This document shows, piece by piece, positions 45,005 to 54,157 of a stretch of DNA of 64,000 nt. Position numbers and translations under genes: made by a program. The stretch's first letter is position 1, and each line of letters starts with the position of its first letter. The notes under the pieces are model-generated. The model searched no databases, was not told the origin of the DNA, and worked only from the letters and a program-made list of their open reading frames with translations. This DNA is from Corynebacterium gottingense (lineage in GTDB: Bacteria; Actinomycetota; Actinomycetes; Mycobacteriales; Mycobacteriaceae), in assembly GCF_003693265.1 (NCBI RefSeq), contig NZ_RDRE01000008.1:1-64000 (forward strand). The letters run 5' to 3'.

Positions 45005-45970
45005 ATGATCATCACGTTAACGCCGAACCCGAGCATCGACGCCACACTCAACGTCGATGCCGTGGCGCGCGGCGAAGTGGTCCGCGCCACCGATGTCAGA
45101 CGCGAAGCCGGGGGTAAAGGCATCAACGTCGCCAACGCTGTCGCGCTGGCTGGCAAGGACACCCTCGCGATCGCGCCGTGTGGACCACACGACCCATTCA
45201 TCAGCGCTGTCGAGCGCGCGCGCATCCCGTTCGCACCAGTGCCCATCCAGGGCAACGTGCGCACGAACACTGCGCTCACCGAGCCGGACGGCACCACCAC
45301 CAAGATCAACGAGCGTGGTGCCGAGTTGTCGGGCGAGGAGCAGCGTGGCGTCGAAAAGCAACTGCTCAACCACGCACGAAACGCCGACGCTGCAGTGCTG
45401 GCTGGTTCGCTGCCGCCTGGTGCGGCGCCGGACTGGTACGCCGAGCTTGTCGCTTCCCTGCGCAAGGCTTCGCCGGATCTTGTCATTGCTGTGGACACGT
45501 CGGATGCGCCGCTGCAGGCGCTCGGGCGCAAGCTCGACGGTGCGGCACCGACCATCATGAAACCGAATTCGTTCGAGCTGGCCCAGCTCACCGGCGCGGA
45601 CGGGCACGAGCTCGAGGCCGCCGCCGAGCGCGGCGAGTACGATGCCATCATCGCCGCAGCGCGCGCCCTCGTGAAACGAGGTGTGCAGGAGGTGCTGGTC
45701 ACGCTCGGTGGCGCCGGCGCGTGCCTGGTCACGGCCAACGGCGCGTGGGCGGCCTCCGCTCCCCCGATCACCGTTCGCTCCACCGTTGGCGCGGGCGACA
45801 GCTCGCTCGCCGGCTACGTGATGGCGCGAGTCGAGGGCCTCGAGCCCGCGGATTGCCTCCGCCGGGCCGTGGCCTACGGCTCGGCCGCTGCCTCGATGCC
45901 GGGCACGGGGATTCCTTCCCCGTCCGACCTGGACGTCGAGCGCACCAAAGTCTTCAGTCTTTCCAACTAA
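45005..45970 (+). CDS. fruK: 1-phosphofructokinase (PfkB family)
   Basis: 321 aa ribokinase-fold enzyme making fructose 1,6-bisphosphate from fructose 1-phosphate, the product of PtsF. Start motif MIITLTPNPSIDATL, substrate motif GGKGINVANA (about 38-47) and the anion hole and base STVGAGDSSLAG near residue 260. ATG 45005 with AGGGAG upstream; 39 nt separate it from ptsF. A motif copy sits at 45343-45359. Confidence 0.95.
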   Translation: MIITLTPNPSIDATLNVDAVARGEVVRATDVRREAGGKGINVANAVALAGKDTLAIAPCGPHDPFISAVERARIPFAPVPIQGNVRTNTALTEPDGTTTKINERGAELSGEEQRGVEKQLLNHARNADAAVLAGSLPPGAAPDWYAELVASLRKASPDLVIAVDTSDAPLQALGRKLDGAAPTIMKPNSFELAQLTGADGHELEAAAERGEYDAIIAAARALVKRGVQEVLVTLGGAGACLVTANGAWAASAPPITVRSTVGAGDSSLAGYVMARVEGLEPADCLRRAVAYGSAAASMPGTGIPSPSDLDVERTKVFSLSN

Positions 45971-46009
45971 TTCAATACCCATATCCTTCGCTACAGAGTA
46001 GGAACTCCT

Positions 46010-48148
46010 ATGAACTCCCCACTCATCACACCTGACCTGGTCAGGCTGGACGTGGACTTCGGCTCCTCGCCCGCGGACGTCATCCAACACCTTGCCGGGC
46101 TCATAGAAGCCACCGGGCGCGCGACCGACGCAGGCCCCATCGCTGAAGCGGCGACTGCCCGCGAAGCGAAGGCCGGCACCGGTGTCAACGGCCGTGTGGC
46201 CATCCCGCACTGCCGCGTCGCTACGGTCAACGAGCCCACCCTTGCCTTCGCGCGCCTGTCCAATCCGGTTGATTTCTCCGGCCCCGACGGCGATGCCGAG
46301 CTGGTCTTCCTCATCGGCGCCCCCGAGGGCGGCGGCAAGGAACACCTGAAAATCCTGTCCAAGCTGGCCCGCGCGCTGGTCCGCGGTGACTTTGTGGAAA
46401 AGCTTCGCAACGCCAGCACCGAGCAGGAGCTTGTCGACGCAGTGCTGGAGGTCGTCAACGCCGAACCGAAAAAGAAGAAGCCGAAACCGGCCACGACCGA
46501 TGGCGCCGCAGCCGCCGGCAGCACGGCCGTAGCCGCGGGCGCTGCAGGTACCTCGGACGATTCCGGCGCGAAGCAGGACGTCATCCGCATCGCTGCGGTC
46601 ACCTCGTGTGCGACCGGCATTGCCCACACCTACATGGCGGCTGACGCGCTCACCCAGGCAGCCGAAAAGCGCGATAACGTCGAGCTCATTGTGGAGCCGC
46701 AGGGGTCGTCCGGCGGGGACCCGCTCGAGCAGTCCTTCATTGATAGCGCCGACGCAGTCATCTTTGCCCACGACGTGGCCGTGCGAAACAAGGGCCGCTT
46801 TGCCGGCAAGCCGGTCGTGGACTCCCCGGTCAAGCGCGGCGTGAACGAACCGGACGCGATGATCGACGAGGCCATCGCCGCGGCGAAGGACCCGAAGGCC
46901 CCTCGCGTCGCGGCTGCCTCCGAGTCAGCCGGCGAGGACTCCGCAACCGGTTCCTCCGGCGAAAGCTGGCCGAAGCGCCTGCAGCAGGCGATCATGACCG
47001 GCGTGTCCTACATGGTGCCGTTCGTCGCCGCGGGCGGTCTCCTGCTCGCGCTCGGCTTCCTGCTCGGCGGCTACGACATGGCCAACGGCTGGCAGGCGCT
47101 GGTCACCCAGTTCACGCCGTGGGATCTGCCGGGCCACGAGGTGACGGTTGACGGTGTCACGGCAACCTTTGAGCGCTCCGGGTGGGCGCTCTACCTCGGC
47201 GCCGTGCTCTATGCCACGGGCCAGATGGGCATGCAGTTCGTCGTGCCGGCCCTCTCCGGCTACATCGGCTACGGCTTGGCCGGGCGCCCCGGTATCGCAC
47301 CGGGCTTCATCGGCGGCGCCATCTCCGTCATGGTCGGTGCCGGCTTCATCGGCGGCCTGGTCACCGGCCTGCTCGCCGGCGTGATCGCGTACTGGATCCA
47401 GACCTGGAAGGTGCCGCGCTGGCTCGGCTCGCTCATGCCGGTTGTGATCATCCCGCTGCTGACCTCCCTGATCGTCGGCCTGCTGATGTTCCTCCTGCTG
47501 GGCCGCCCGCTCGAGGCGCTCATGCTGGGGCTGACCGACTGGCTGTCGTCCATGACGGGGTCGTCGGCAATACTGCTTGGCATCATCATCGGCCTGATGA
47601 TGTGCTTTGACCTTGGTGGCCCGGTGAACAAGGCGGCGTACCTGTTCGGTACCGCAGGCCTGTCCGCTGGCACGGACGCCAGCTTCGAGATCATGGCGAC
47701 CGTCATGATCGCCGGCATGGTGCCGCCAATCGCGCTGTCCATCGCGACCTTCCTGCGCAAGGAGCTGTTCACCCCGGCCGAGCAGGAGAACGGCAAGTCC
47801 GCGTGGCTCCTGGGCCTGTCCTTCGTCTCGGAGGGAGCGATCCCGTTCGCAGCAGCTGACCCGTTCCGCGTCATCCCCGCGATGATGCTGGGTGGCGCTA
47901 CCGCGGGCGCGGTCTCCATGGGCCTGGGCGTGGGATGCCAGGCGCCGCACGGCGGCGTGTTTGTCATCTTCGCCTACGACCCGTGGTGGGGCATGGTTAT
48001 CGCGCTGGCCGCGGGCGTACTCGTGGCCACGTTGGCCGTAATTGCCATCAAGCGTTTCTGGCCCAACAAGGAAATCCAGAAGGCCGCTGTTGACAAGGCT
48101 GCGCAGGAAAACACCGCTTCGGCGGGCGCGCAGCAGGTAGCGGCATAA
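46010..48148 (+). CDS. ptsF: Fructose PTS permease EIIABC
   Basis: 712 aa. EIIA domain (about 1-150) with the phospho-His H67 in AIPHCR; a Lys/Pro/Ala linker; EIIB (about 188-290) with the phospho-Cys C199 in VTSCATGIAHTYMAA; EIIC (about 325-690) with some ten membrane helices. It imports fructose as fructose 1-phosphate using phosphate from HPr. Order A-B-C is the corynebacterial one. A motif copy lies at 46429-46440. Confidence 0.97.
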   Translation: MNSPLITPDLVRLDVDFGSSPADVIQHLAGLIEATGRATDAGPIAEAATAREAKAGTGVNGRVAIPHCRVATVNEPTLAFARLSNPVDFSGPDGDAELVFLIGAPEGGGKEHLKILSKLARALVRGDFVEKLRNASTEQELVDAVLEVVNAEPKKKKPKPATTDGAAAAGSTAVAAGAAGTSDDSGAKQDVIRIAAVTSCATGIAHTYMAADALTQAAEKRDNVELIVEPQGSSGGDPLEQSFIDSADAVIFAHDVAVRNKGRFAGKPVVDSPVKRGVNEPDAMIDEAIAAAKDPKAPRVAAASESAGEDSATGSSGESWPKRLQQAIMTGVSYMVPFVAAGGLLLALGFLLGGYDMANGWQALVTQFTPWDLPGHEVTVDGVTATFERSGWALYLGAVLYATGQMGMQFVVPALSGYIGYGLAGRPGIAPGFIGGAISVMVGAGFIGGLVTGLLAGVIAYWIQTWKVPRWLGSLMPVVIIPLLTSLIVGLLMFLLLGRPLEALMLGLTDWLSSMTGSSAILLGIIIGLMMCFDLGGPVNKAAYLFGTAGLSAGTDASFEIMATVMIAGMVPPIALSIATFLRKELFTPAEQENGKSAWLLGLSFVSEGAIPFAAADPFRVIPAMMLGGATAGAVSMGLGVGCQAPHGGVFVIFAYDPWWGMVIALAAGVLVATLAVIAIKRFWPNKEIQKAAVDKAAQENTASAGAQQVAA

Positions 48149-48218
48149 CCAACCGGGTGCCTACACTGGTACCCAGTAAATCAGCACTCAACCAAAGTAT
48201 TTTCGAAAGGACCTCATT

Positions 48219-48488
48219 ATGGCTTCCAAGACCGTCAAGGTTGGCTCCACCGTCGGACTGCACGCACGCCCGGCAACGGTCATCTCCGACGCCGCAGGCG
48301 AGTTTGATGACGAGATCATCCTGACCCTCGTTGGTGGCGACGAGGACGACGAGACTGACGCCGCGTCCTCCCTCATGATTATGGCGATGGGCGCGGAGCA
48401 CGGCGACGAGGTCACCATCACCTCCGACAACGCCGACGCCGTTGAGAAGATCGCCGCGCTGATCGAGCAGAACCTCGACGAGGAGTAG
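48219..48488 (+). CDS. ptsH: Phosphocarrier protein HPr
   Basis: 89 aa. It carries phosphate on H15 (GLHARPAT) from Enzyme I to the sugar permeases. An acidic insert (GGDEDDETD) precedes the SSLMIMAMG helix where low-GC bacteria have the regulatory Ser46 site. ATG 48219 follows GAAAGGACCTC. ptsI, encoding Enzyme I, is not in this locus. Confidence 0.97.
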   Translation: MASKTVKVGSTVGLHARPATVISDAAGEFDDEIILTLVGGDEDDETDAASSLMIMAMGAEHGDEVTITSDNADAVEKIAALIEQNLDEE

Positions 48489-48513
48489 CCTCCGCGCGAT
48501 CGCACAACTTCAG

Positions 48514-48552
48514 GCCCCTGGCACCTTCCCCGTGAAGGCCCAGGGGCTCTTT
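48514..48552 (+). terminator. Terminator of the fructose PTS operon
   Basis: GCCCCTGG (48514-48521) pairs with CCAGGGGC (48540-48547), followed by TCTTTC. Confidence 0.75.
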
Positions 48553-48555
48553 CGT

Positions 48556-48570
48556 GCTTATCGACGCCCC
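48556..48570 (-). repeat. Dispersed motif, intergenic copy between ptsH and uraA
   Basis: GCTTATCGACGCCCC, i.e. GGGGCGTCGATAAGC on the minus strand, immediately after the PTS terminator and 14 nt before the convergent uraA stop. Confidence 0.7.
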
Positions 48571-48583
48571 CGTAATCCCCTCC

Positions 48584-49861
48584 TTACCGGTACTGGCCCT
48601 CCCCGACCGAGTTGTACAGCCACCGCATGAGTGGGTAGCCGACGATGATGCCCACAGACCCGATGGCGATCCCCTCGAGCGTCACGGAGCCGACGGTGAA
48701 GGACAGGTTGCCAATGCCCACGATCAGCGCGACCGCGGCGGCAGTGAGGTTGACCGGGTTGGTGAAGTCCACGTTGTTGTCCTGCCAGATGCGCACGCCC
48801 AGCATGCCGATCAGCCCATACAGGACCAGGCACGCGCCGCCGAGAACACCGACGGGAATCGTGAAGATGATGGCGCCGAACTTGGGCACGAACGCCAGCG
48901 CGATGGCAAAGCACGCTGCCACCCAGTACGCCGCCGTGGAGTACACCTTCGTCGCCGCCATCACGCCGATGTTTTCGGCGTACGTGGTCGTTCCGGAGCC
49001 GCCGAAACCGCCGGCGAGGGTGGTGGCAATGCCGTCGCCGATAAGTGCCCTGCCCTGCAGGTCATCCAGGTCTCGGTGGGTCATCTCGGAGACCGCCTTG
49101 ACGTGCCCGACGTTTTCGGCGATGAGCACCACCATCACGGGCAGCGTGACAAGGATGGCAGAAAGGTGGAATTCCGGCGAGTGGAACTGCGGCAGGCCGA
49201 TAAGGGGCGCGGCGGCGATGGTGTCCAGGGCGTCGTCGGCAAGCCCGCCCGTGGCTGCGGCGTAGGCCCAGCCCACGATCACGCCGATCAGGATGCTCAG
49301 GCGCGAGATCATCCCGCGGGTCGCCACGGTGATCAGCACGATCGCCGCGAGGGTCACGCCAGCGACGGCCGGCTGTGCTTGGACGTTGCTCACCGCGGTC
49401 GGCGCGAGGTTGAAGCCGATGAGGGCGACGATAGCGCCGGTGACGGTGGGCGGCATGACCGCGTCGATCACGCGCTTGCCGGCCACGTGCACGACCGCGC
49501 CGACGGCGATGAGGAGCAAGCCTGTCACCAGCACCCCGCCCAGCTGCGCGCCGATGCCGTACTGCTGGGAGGCGGACAGCGGCGCGATGAAGGCGAACGA
49601 GGAGCCAAGGTAGCTGGGCAGCCTGTTCTGGGTGATCAGCAGGAAGAGGATCGTGCCCAAACCTGAAAAGAGCAGTGTCGTGTTGACGGGGAACCCAGTC
49701 AGGGTCGGCACGAGCAGGGTCGCACCGAACATGGCCACGACGTGTTGCATGCCGATGCCGATGGTGCGCGGCCAGCTCAGCCGTTCGTCGGGTGCGACGA
49801 CCGCACCGGGTTTCACGGTGCGGCCGTCGCCGTGCAGGGACCAACCATACGAAGTATTCAC
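48584..49861 (-). CDS. uraA: Uracil permease (NCS2 family)
   Basis: 425 aa polytopic uracil:proton symporter. QHVVAMFGATLLVPTLTG (about 39-56) is the NCS2 first-helix signature, and ENVGHVKAVSEMT later is the UraA-type substrate motif. About 14 membrane segments. GTG 49861 is fixed by a TAGACT element exactly 7 nt upstream. Confidence 0.93.
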   Translation of the reverse strand: MNTSYGWSLHGDGRTVKPGAVVAPDERLSWPRTIGIGMQHVVAMFGATLLVPTLTGFPVNTTLLFSGLGTILFLLITQNRLPSYLGSSFAFIAPLSASQQYGIGAQLGGVLVTGLLLIAVGAVVHVAGKRVIDAVMPPTVTGAIVALIGFNLAPTAVSNVQAQPAVAGVTLAAIVLITVATRGMISRLSILIGVIVGWAYAAATGGLADDALDTIAAAPLIGLPQFHSPEFHLSAILVTLPVMVVLIAENVGHVKAVSEMTHRDLDDLQGRALIGDGIATTLAGGFGGSGTTTYAENIGVMAATKVYSTAAYWVAACFAIALAFVPKFGAIIFTIPVGVLGGACLVLYGLIGMLGVRIWQDNNVDFTNPVNLTAAAVALIVGIGNLSFTVGSVTLEGIAIGSVGIIVGYPLMRWLYNSVGEGQYR

Positions 49862-49868
49862 GCCTGGC

Positions 49869-49874
49869 AGTCTA
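49869..49874 (-). promoter_or_regulatory. -10 element TAGACT of uraA (leaderless)
   Basis: On the minus strand TAGACT, 7 nt, then GTG 49861. Confidence 0.55.
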
Positions 49875-49923
49875 GGCAGGTGTACCTAGCTGGTCCCAAT
49901 CGTTTACGCAGGCACTCGCCCGC

Positions 49924-51456
49924 TTACGCGACTACGAATTCCGCGTACTGGTCGGCGAGCACCTGGGGCAGACGGACGTCGATACGCGTGCCCTGCTCCT
50001 CGTACTCCTCGCGGCGCACGGTGCCCTCCTCGTGGACGTGCGAGACGACGTCGCCGCGGGTGTACGGGACGAGCATCTCCACGTGGGCGTCGAGGGTGTT
50101 GAGGAACAACTCGACTTTGCCTTCCAGCTCGGGGATGCCCTCGCCGGTAAGGGCGGAGACGAAGACAACATCGTGGCCGGAGGAATCGAAGGCGTGGCGC
50201 AGCTCTGCAAGCACAAGCGGATCAGCCTCGTCGATCTTGTTCACCACGACGATCTCCGGCGGGATTTCCTCGCCGGATTCGCGCGTAATCTCTGCCAGGA
50301 CCTCGTTGACCGCCTTGATCTGCTTCAGCGGGAACGGGTCCGAGCCGTCCACCACGTGCAGCAAGAGATCCGCGTTCGTGACCTCTTCCAGCGTGGACTT
50401 GAACGCCTCGACCAGTTGCGTGGGCAGGTGGCGCACGAAACCGACGGTATCGGTGAGGACAACATTGCGGCCGTCCGCCAGCTGGGCACGCCGCGTCGAG
50501 GGGTCCAGGGTGGCAAACAGCGCGTCCTCCACCAGCACGCCCGCGTCCGTCATCGCGTTAATCAGCGAGGACTTGCCCGCGTTGGTGTAGCCAGCGATGG
50601 CAATCTTGGGCGTGGTGGAACGCTGGCGCCGCGCGCGTTTCACCTCGCGCGCCGTCTTCATCCCCTTCAGCTCGTGGCGCAGGCGCGCCATGTCCGCGCG
50701 TAGGCGGCGACGGTCTGCCTCAATACGAGTCTCACCAGGGCCGCGGAGGCCCACGCCCCCGTTGGAGCCGGCGCGGCCGCCCGCCTGGCGGGACAGGTTG
50801 CCGCCCCAACCACGGGTGCGCGAGAACAGGTATTCCATCTGCGCCAGCGAGACCTGTGCCTTACCCTCTCGGCTCTTCGCGTGCTGGGCGAAGATGTCCA
50901 GGATGAGCATGGTGCGGTCGATGACCTTGGTCTTCAGCGCCTCCTCCAGCGCCACGATCTGCGAGGGCGAGAGCTCACCGTCAAAAACCACCGTGTCCGC
51001 GCCGGATGCCTGCACGATCTCGCGCAGCTCCCCGACCTTGCCGGCACCGATGTAGGTGCCCGGGTCGGGCTTGTCGCGCTTTTGGTAGATCATCTCCACG
51101 ACTTCCGCGCCCGCCGTCTCCGACAGCGCAGCGAGCTCACGCATGTTCGCTTCCATCTCCGCAGTCGTGCCCTCGAGCCACGCGCCAACGAGGATCACTC
51201 GCTCAAGGCGCAGCTTGCGGTACTCAACTTCGTAGTCGTCTTCGAGCTCGTCAGTACGAATCTCGGTGTGCTGTGTCACCCTGCGGAACGAGTTACGCTC
51301 CTCCAAGTCGAGCGCGCCAGTCGTCGGGGCGTCAGCCCCGGGCTGCGGCGAGTTGTGCCGGAACGCCCGCTCAAGCAGCGCATCACGCGCCGCATCCTGG
51401 TCGCTCTGGTCGTCCTGTGCTCCCTGAGCACCCTGGGTGTAGAACGTTGAGGTCAT
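49924..51456 (-). CDS. hflX: Ribosome-associated GTPase HflX
   Basis: 510 aa. An N-terminal HflX domain with the Gly-rich GGRAGSNGGVGLRGPGE linker is followed by a GTPase domain: G1 AGYTNAGKSSL, switch DTVGFVRHLP (G3) and NKID (G4). It splits stalled 70S ribosomes. ATG 51456 with AAGGACTGA upstream. Confidence 0.96.
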   Translation of the reverse strand: MTSTFYTQGAQGAQDDQSDQDAARDALLERAFRHNSPQPGADAPTTGALDLEERNSFRRVTQHTEIRTDELEDDYEVEYRKLRLERVILVGAWLEGTTAEMEANMRELAALSETAGAEVVEMIYQKRDKPDPGTYIGAGKVGELREIVQASGADTVVFDGELSPSQIVALEEALKTKVIDRTMLILDIFAQHAKSREGKAQVSLAQMEYLFSRTRGWGGNLSRQAGGRAGSNGGVGLRGPGETRIEADRRRLRADMARLRHELKGMKTAREVKRARRQRSTTPKIAIAGYTNAGKSSLINAMTDAGVLVEDALFATLDPSTRRAQLADGRNVVLTDTVGFVRHLPTQLVEAFKSTLEEVTNADLLLHVVDGSDPFPLKQIKAVNEVLAEITRESGEEIPPEIVVVNKIDEADPLVLAELRHAFDSSGHDVVFVSALTGEGIPELEGKVELFLNTLDAHVEMLVPYTRGDVVSHVHEEGTVRREEYEEQGTRIDVRLPQVLADQYAEFVVA

Positions 51457-51586
51457 TCAGTCCTTCTGGTCAGAACTTCCGGGCCGCGTGGGTTCGCGCG
51501 CCCAGCGCATTCCGAAGAATGCTTACGTTGTAGTTTACGTGTTTCTTCCAACACCGTGTGCATGCGGATCATTCCGTGCGCACAGT

Positions 51587-51605
51587 GCTTTGCGACGCCA
51601 CCGCG
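51587..51605 (-). repeat. Dispersed motif, intergenic copy upstream of 51653
   Basis: Read on the minus strand: CGCGGTGGCGTCGCAAAGC, with the extended GGTGG flank and CA at the two free positions. It lies in the 196-nt gap between hflX and the divergent gene. Confidence 0.7.
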
Positions 51606-51639
51606 ACCCCGCAGTTCTCACCCCGGTGCATTCGCCGAC

Positions 51640-51645
51640 TAGGCT
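51640..51645 (+). promoter_or_regulatory. -10 element TAGGCT of the 51653 gene (leaderless)
   Basis: TAGGCT, 7 nt, then ATG 51653. Confidence 0.55.
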
Positions 51646-51652
51646 GTGCTCC

Positions 51653-52444
51653 ATGAGCGAAACTCTGAGTACCCGAGCCCAAGCGGCCACCGCGAGCAAC
51701 GGCGCCCACCAGGACCTTGCTGCGATCGGCCTCGGTTTTTCCAAGTGGCAGGAAGCAGTCGAGCAGGCAATCGCCACCAACCGCCTCGAAGTCACGGGCG
51801 AGGTCCGTGGCGGGCAGCTGATTCAGTACGGCGACCCGTCGGGCGCGCAGCTCAACATCCTGGCTGTTGAGCCGTTTGCCACCTTCGCTGGCTTTGCGTC
51901 GCAAACGCGCACGTTTGCGCACATCACCCCGCTCAATGACGTCGTCGCACTGGCCGACGTTGTTGATCCGCACGGTAACACCATTTCCTCCGTTACCGTG
52001 AATCTGGCGCAGGGCCCGCTAATCGTCGACGAGCCGACGCTCCAGTGGCAGGAGCTGGGCATCACCGCACTGATGCTGGACCAGCAGCGTTTCGATTCCA
52101 CCGACGCGTACCTGGCGGCCAACCCGGGTGCAGTCCTCGGCGCCGTGACCTCCCCTGGTGCGGAAGCCGTGGGCAACGGCGCGGCCACCACCCCCGACGC
52201 AGCGGCGCAGCTTTCCGCACGCGTCCTCGACGCGGAATACCGCACCTCCGAGCTGACCGGCCAGCGCTTCATCCACGCGTCCGTGGATGGCGCCTTCCCC
52301 TTCGACGTGTGCCTGCCGGACGGCGAGCTCCCGCAACGCGACTCCGTCATCGCCGGTACCGCGGTGCTCGCCGGCTCCATCCCCGCTCCGAGCGACGGCG
52401 GGTGTGGCGGCTGTGGCGGTTCCTGTGGCTGCGGTGGGCACTAG
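51653..52444 (+). CDS. Unrecognised protein with Cys/Gly-rich C-terminal tail
   Basis: 263 aa, no signal peptide or membrane helix. The body is of mixed alpha/beta composition (SKWQEAVEQAIATNRLEVTG; HITPLNDVVALADVVDPHGN) and I do not recognise it. The last 15 residues are almost only Gly and Cys with a final His, giving a CGGCGG-type cluster of four cysteines (52404-52441). Such a tail would bind a metal ion or cluster, or take part in redox chemistry. Leaderless start. The next gene begins 80 nt downstream. Confidence 0.75.
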   Translation: MSETLSTRAQAATASNGAHQDLAAIGLGFSKWQEAVEQAIATNRLEVTGEVRGGQLIQYGDPSGAQLNILAVEPFATFAGFASQTRTFAHITPLNDVVALADVVDPHGNTISSVTVNLAQGPLIVDEPTLQWQELGITALMLDQQRFDSTDAYLAANPGAVLGAVTSPGAEAVGNGAATTPDAAAQLSARVLDAEYRTSELTGQRFIHASVDGAFPFDVCLPDGELPQRDSVIAGTAVLAGSIPAPSDGGCGGCGGSCGCGGH

Positions 52445-52524
52445 GAATACAGACATTCGGTCCCGGCGACCCCGTTGACCCCGTTGACATGGTCCCCACA
52501 CGCCGATCGAGGAGGTGACCGCAC

Positions 52525-53040
52525 ATGGATCCATCACGAAAAGACTTACTCCGCGCCTTGTGGGGCGCTCTGTTGTTCGCAGTGGCGGTCCTGCTGGTGA
52601 TCTTCCTCCGGCTCCCAGGGCTCATGCTCACGCTGCTCCTCATCCCGCTCGCGCTCGCGATACACCGCCGGTACGACACGAATCCGGAGATCGCGTCGCT
52701 GAAGGCGTCGCTGCGCATCGCGCGCGACGACATGGAGGAGATCCTCCAAAGCTACGACGATCTCAAGTACGGCACGTCCACGCAGTCCGTCGCAGATCGC
52801 ACGCTGCACTACCCGGCGCTGGCCAACGGCGACGTCTCGCAGCACGCCATCAGCGAGTTCCTGCTGCGCACCTCCTCGGCGCGCCGCTTCATCGCGCGCA
52901 TTGACGGCTACTTGGAATCCCCGGACATTGACCGCTTCCAGCTAGAAAAGCTCATTGGCATTGCCGACGAGCGCGCGCTCGAGCTTTCCGAAGCGTGGGA
53001 CGACGCCCGGCGCGTCGCGCGCCAAATCGGGCCCGCGTAG
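52525..53040 (+). CDS. Unrecognised membrane protein
   Basis: 171 aa. Two closely spaced hydrophobic segments (about 8-28 and 30-46) are followed by a charged cytosolic helical domain with MEEILQSYDDLKYG and ending in DDARRVARQIG. Conserved-looking but of unknown function. ATG 52525 is preceded by a strong GGAGGTGACC. The stop lies 18 nt from the convergent secreted-protein gene. Confidence 0.75.
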   Translation: MDPSRKDLLRALWGALLFAVAVLLVIFLRLPGLMLTLLLIPLALAIHRRYDTNPEIASLKASLRIARDDMEEILQSYDDLKYGTSTQSVADRTLHYPALANGDVSQHAISEFLLRTSSARRFIARIDGYLESPDIDRFQLEKLIGIADERALELSEAWDDARRVARQIGPA

Positions 53041-53058
53041 CGCTGCGAGCGCAACCCC

Positions 53059-54135
53059 CTACAGCAACTGCTGCAGCTGCGACGGCAGTGTGATGCCCAG
53101 CCGAGGCGCGACTGCGACTGCGCCGCCGACGAGGAGCCCGAGCGCGGCGAGCACCCCAAGTGCGATGGCAACTGCCTTTCCCGCCGAGCTGGCCTGCTCC
53201 GTGTTTTCTGCTCTCGCCGGGACCGCTGGGGGCGCCGCGGTGTCGGCCAGGGGCTCACCTGCGGGTGAAGGGCCGTCGCCGTGACGCGTGCCGACGCCTC
53301 CTTGCTGGTTCACGTCCGCTTCCGTGGGGAAGCTGACCGTTACGTTGCCGCCCTGCGCGCACGCCTTGTCTGCCTGCTTCGTCGCGGCGACGTTTGCGCG
53401 CTCGTAGGCGATGGCTGCGGGGAGGTCGACGACGCGCGGTGCTTCCTCGTTAAACCTCCTGATCTGGTCCTGCGTCAGGTCCAGCTGTTCATTGGCGGAG
53501 AAAACCTTGCCCGGGTTCTGGGCGAACTCATCCCATCCCTCGTAGCCCATTTCGGCCCACGCTGCGTTTGCGGTCTCTCCCGGGAAGAGCTCGAACTCCC
53601 ACGAATTTGCCCTCCCGGACTCCACACGTTGCAGGTACGCGTCGGTTCGGGCTTGCGCTGCGACGATGTCCGTGATTGTTCCGGCCGTATCGGGGCCGTA
53701 TGCGTCCTCGAGCGACGCAACTTCGCGTTCGTATGCTGCTTCGACGTCTGGGGCGACGTCGGTAAAGTTTTCGTAGCTGATCAAGGTCTCTACCACGGAC
53801 TCGTTTGCTGCTAACGCATCGAGGCGCTTGAGTTGTTCGGGTGTGAGCGTGGTTTTACTCGCAACGATGAAGAGTCGCTCCAGCGCCACGGTGTCATACA
53901 GCGCGTACGCCTTGGCCTCGTCTTCGGTGAGGCTGACAAAGCAAGACTGCGCGCCCAGTAGCCCCGAGTCTTCCAGCGGGCCGACATCGGCGGCGTTGGC
54001 GGGTGGCGCCACTGCGGCCATCGGGGCGGCTGCGCTCAGCGCGACCGCCGCGCTGGCAAGCCGCCGGGAGCTGGGTCGCTTGGTGTCCCGGTGATCGTCG
54101 TGAAGCGGACGGGCGAACGAGGCTGCGAGGTGCAT
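53059..54135 (-). CDS. Secreted, C-terminally membrane-anchored protein of unknown function
   Basis: 358 aa from ATG 54135. A long N-terminal signal has SSRRLAS before a hydrophobic Ala-rich core, then ANA|AD as a likely signal-peptidase cut; the paired Arg suggests Tat export. The mature part is acidic and helical with one Cys pair candidate, and it turns Pro-rich before a C-terminal hydrophobic helix (AVAIALGVLAALGLLVGGAVAV) and the tail LPSQLQQLL. The frame opens upstream to 54213, inside dapF, which I reject. It starts 22 nt after the dapF stop. Function unknown; probably a cell-envelope protein. Confidence 0.75.
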   Translation of the reverse strand: MHLAASFARPLHDDHRDTKRPSSRRLASAAVALSAAAPMAAVAPPANAADVGPLEDSGLLGAQSCFVSLTEDEAKAYALYDTVALERLFIVASKTTLTPEQLKRLDALAANESVVETLISYENFTDVAPDVEAAYEREVASLEDAYGPDTAGTITDIVAAQARTDAYLQRVESGRANSWEFELFPGETANAAWAEMGYEGWDEFAQNPGKVFSANEQLDLTQDQIRRFNEEAPRVVDLPAAIAYERANVAATKQADKACAQGGNVTVSFPTEADVNQQGGVGTRHGDGPSPAGEPLADTAAPPAVPARAENTEQASSAGKAVAIALGVLAALGLLVGGAVAVAPRLGITLPSQLQQLL

Positions 54136-54157
54136 TGCGGCTACTTTCAAGGAGCTT

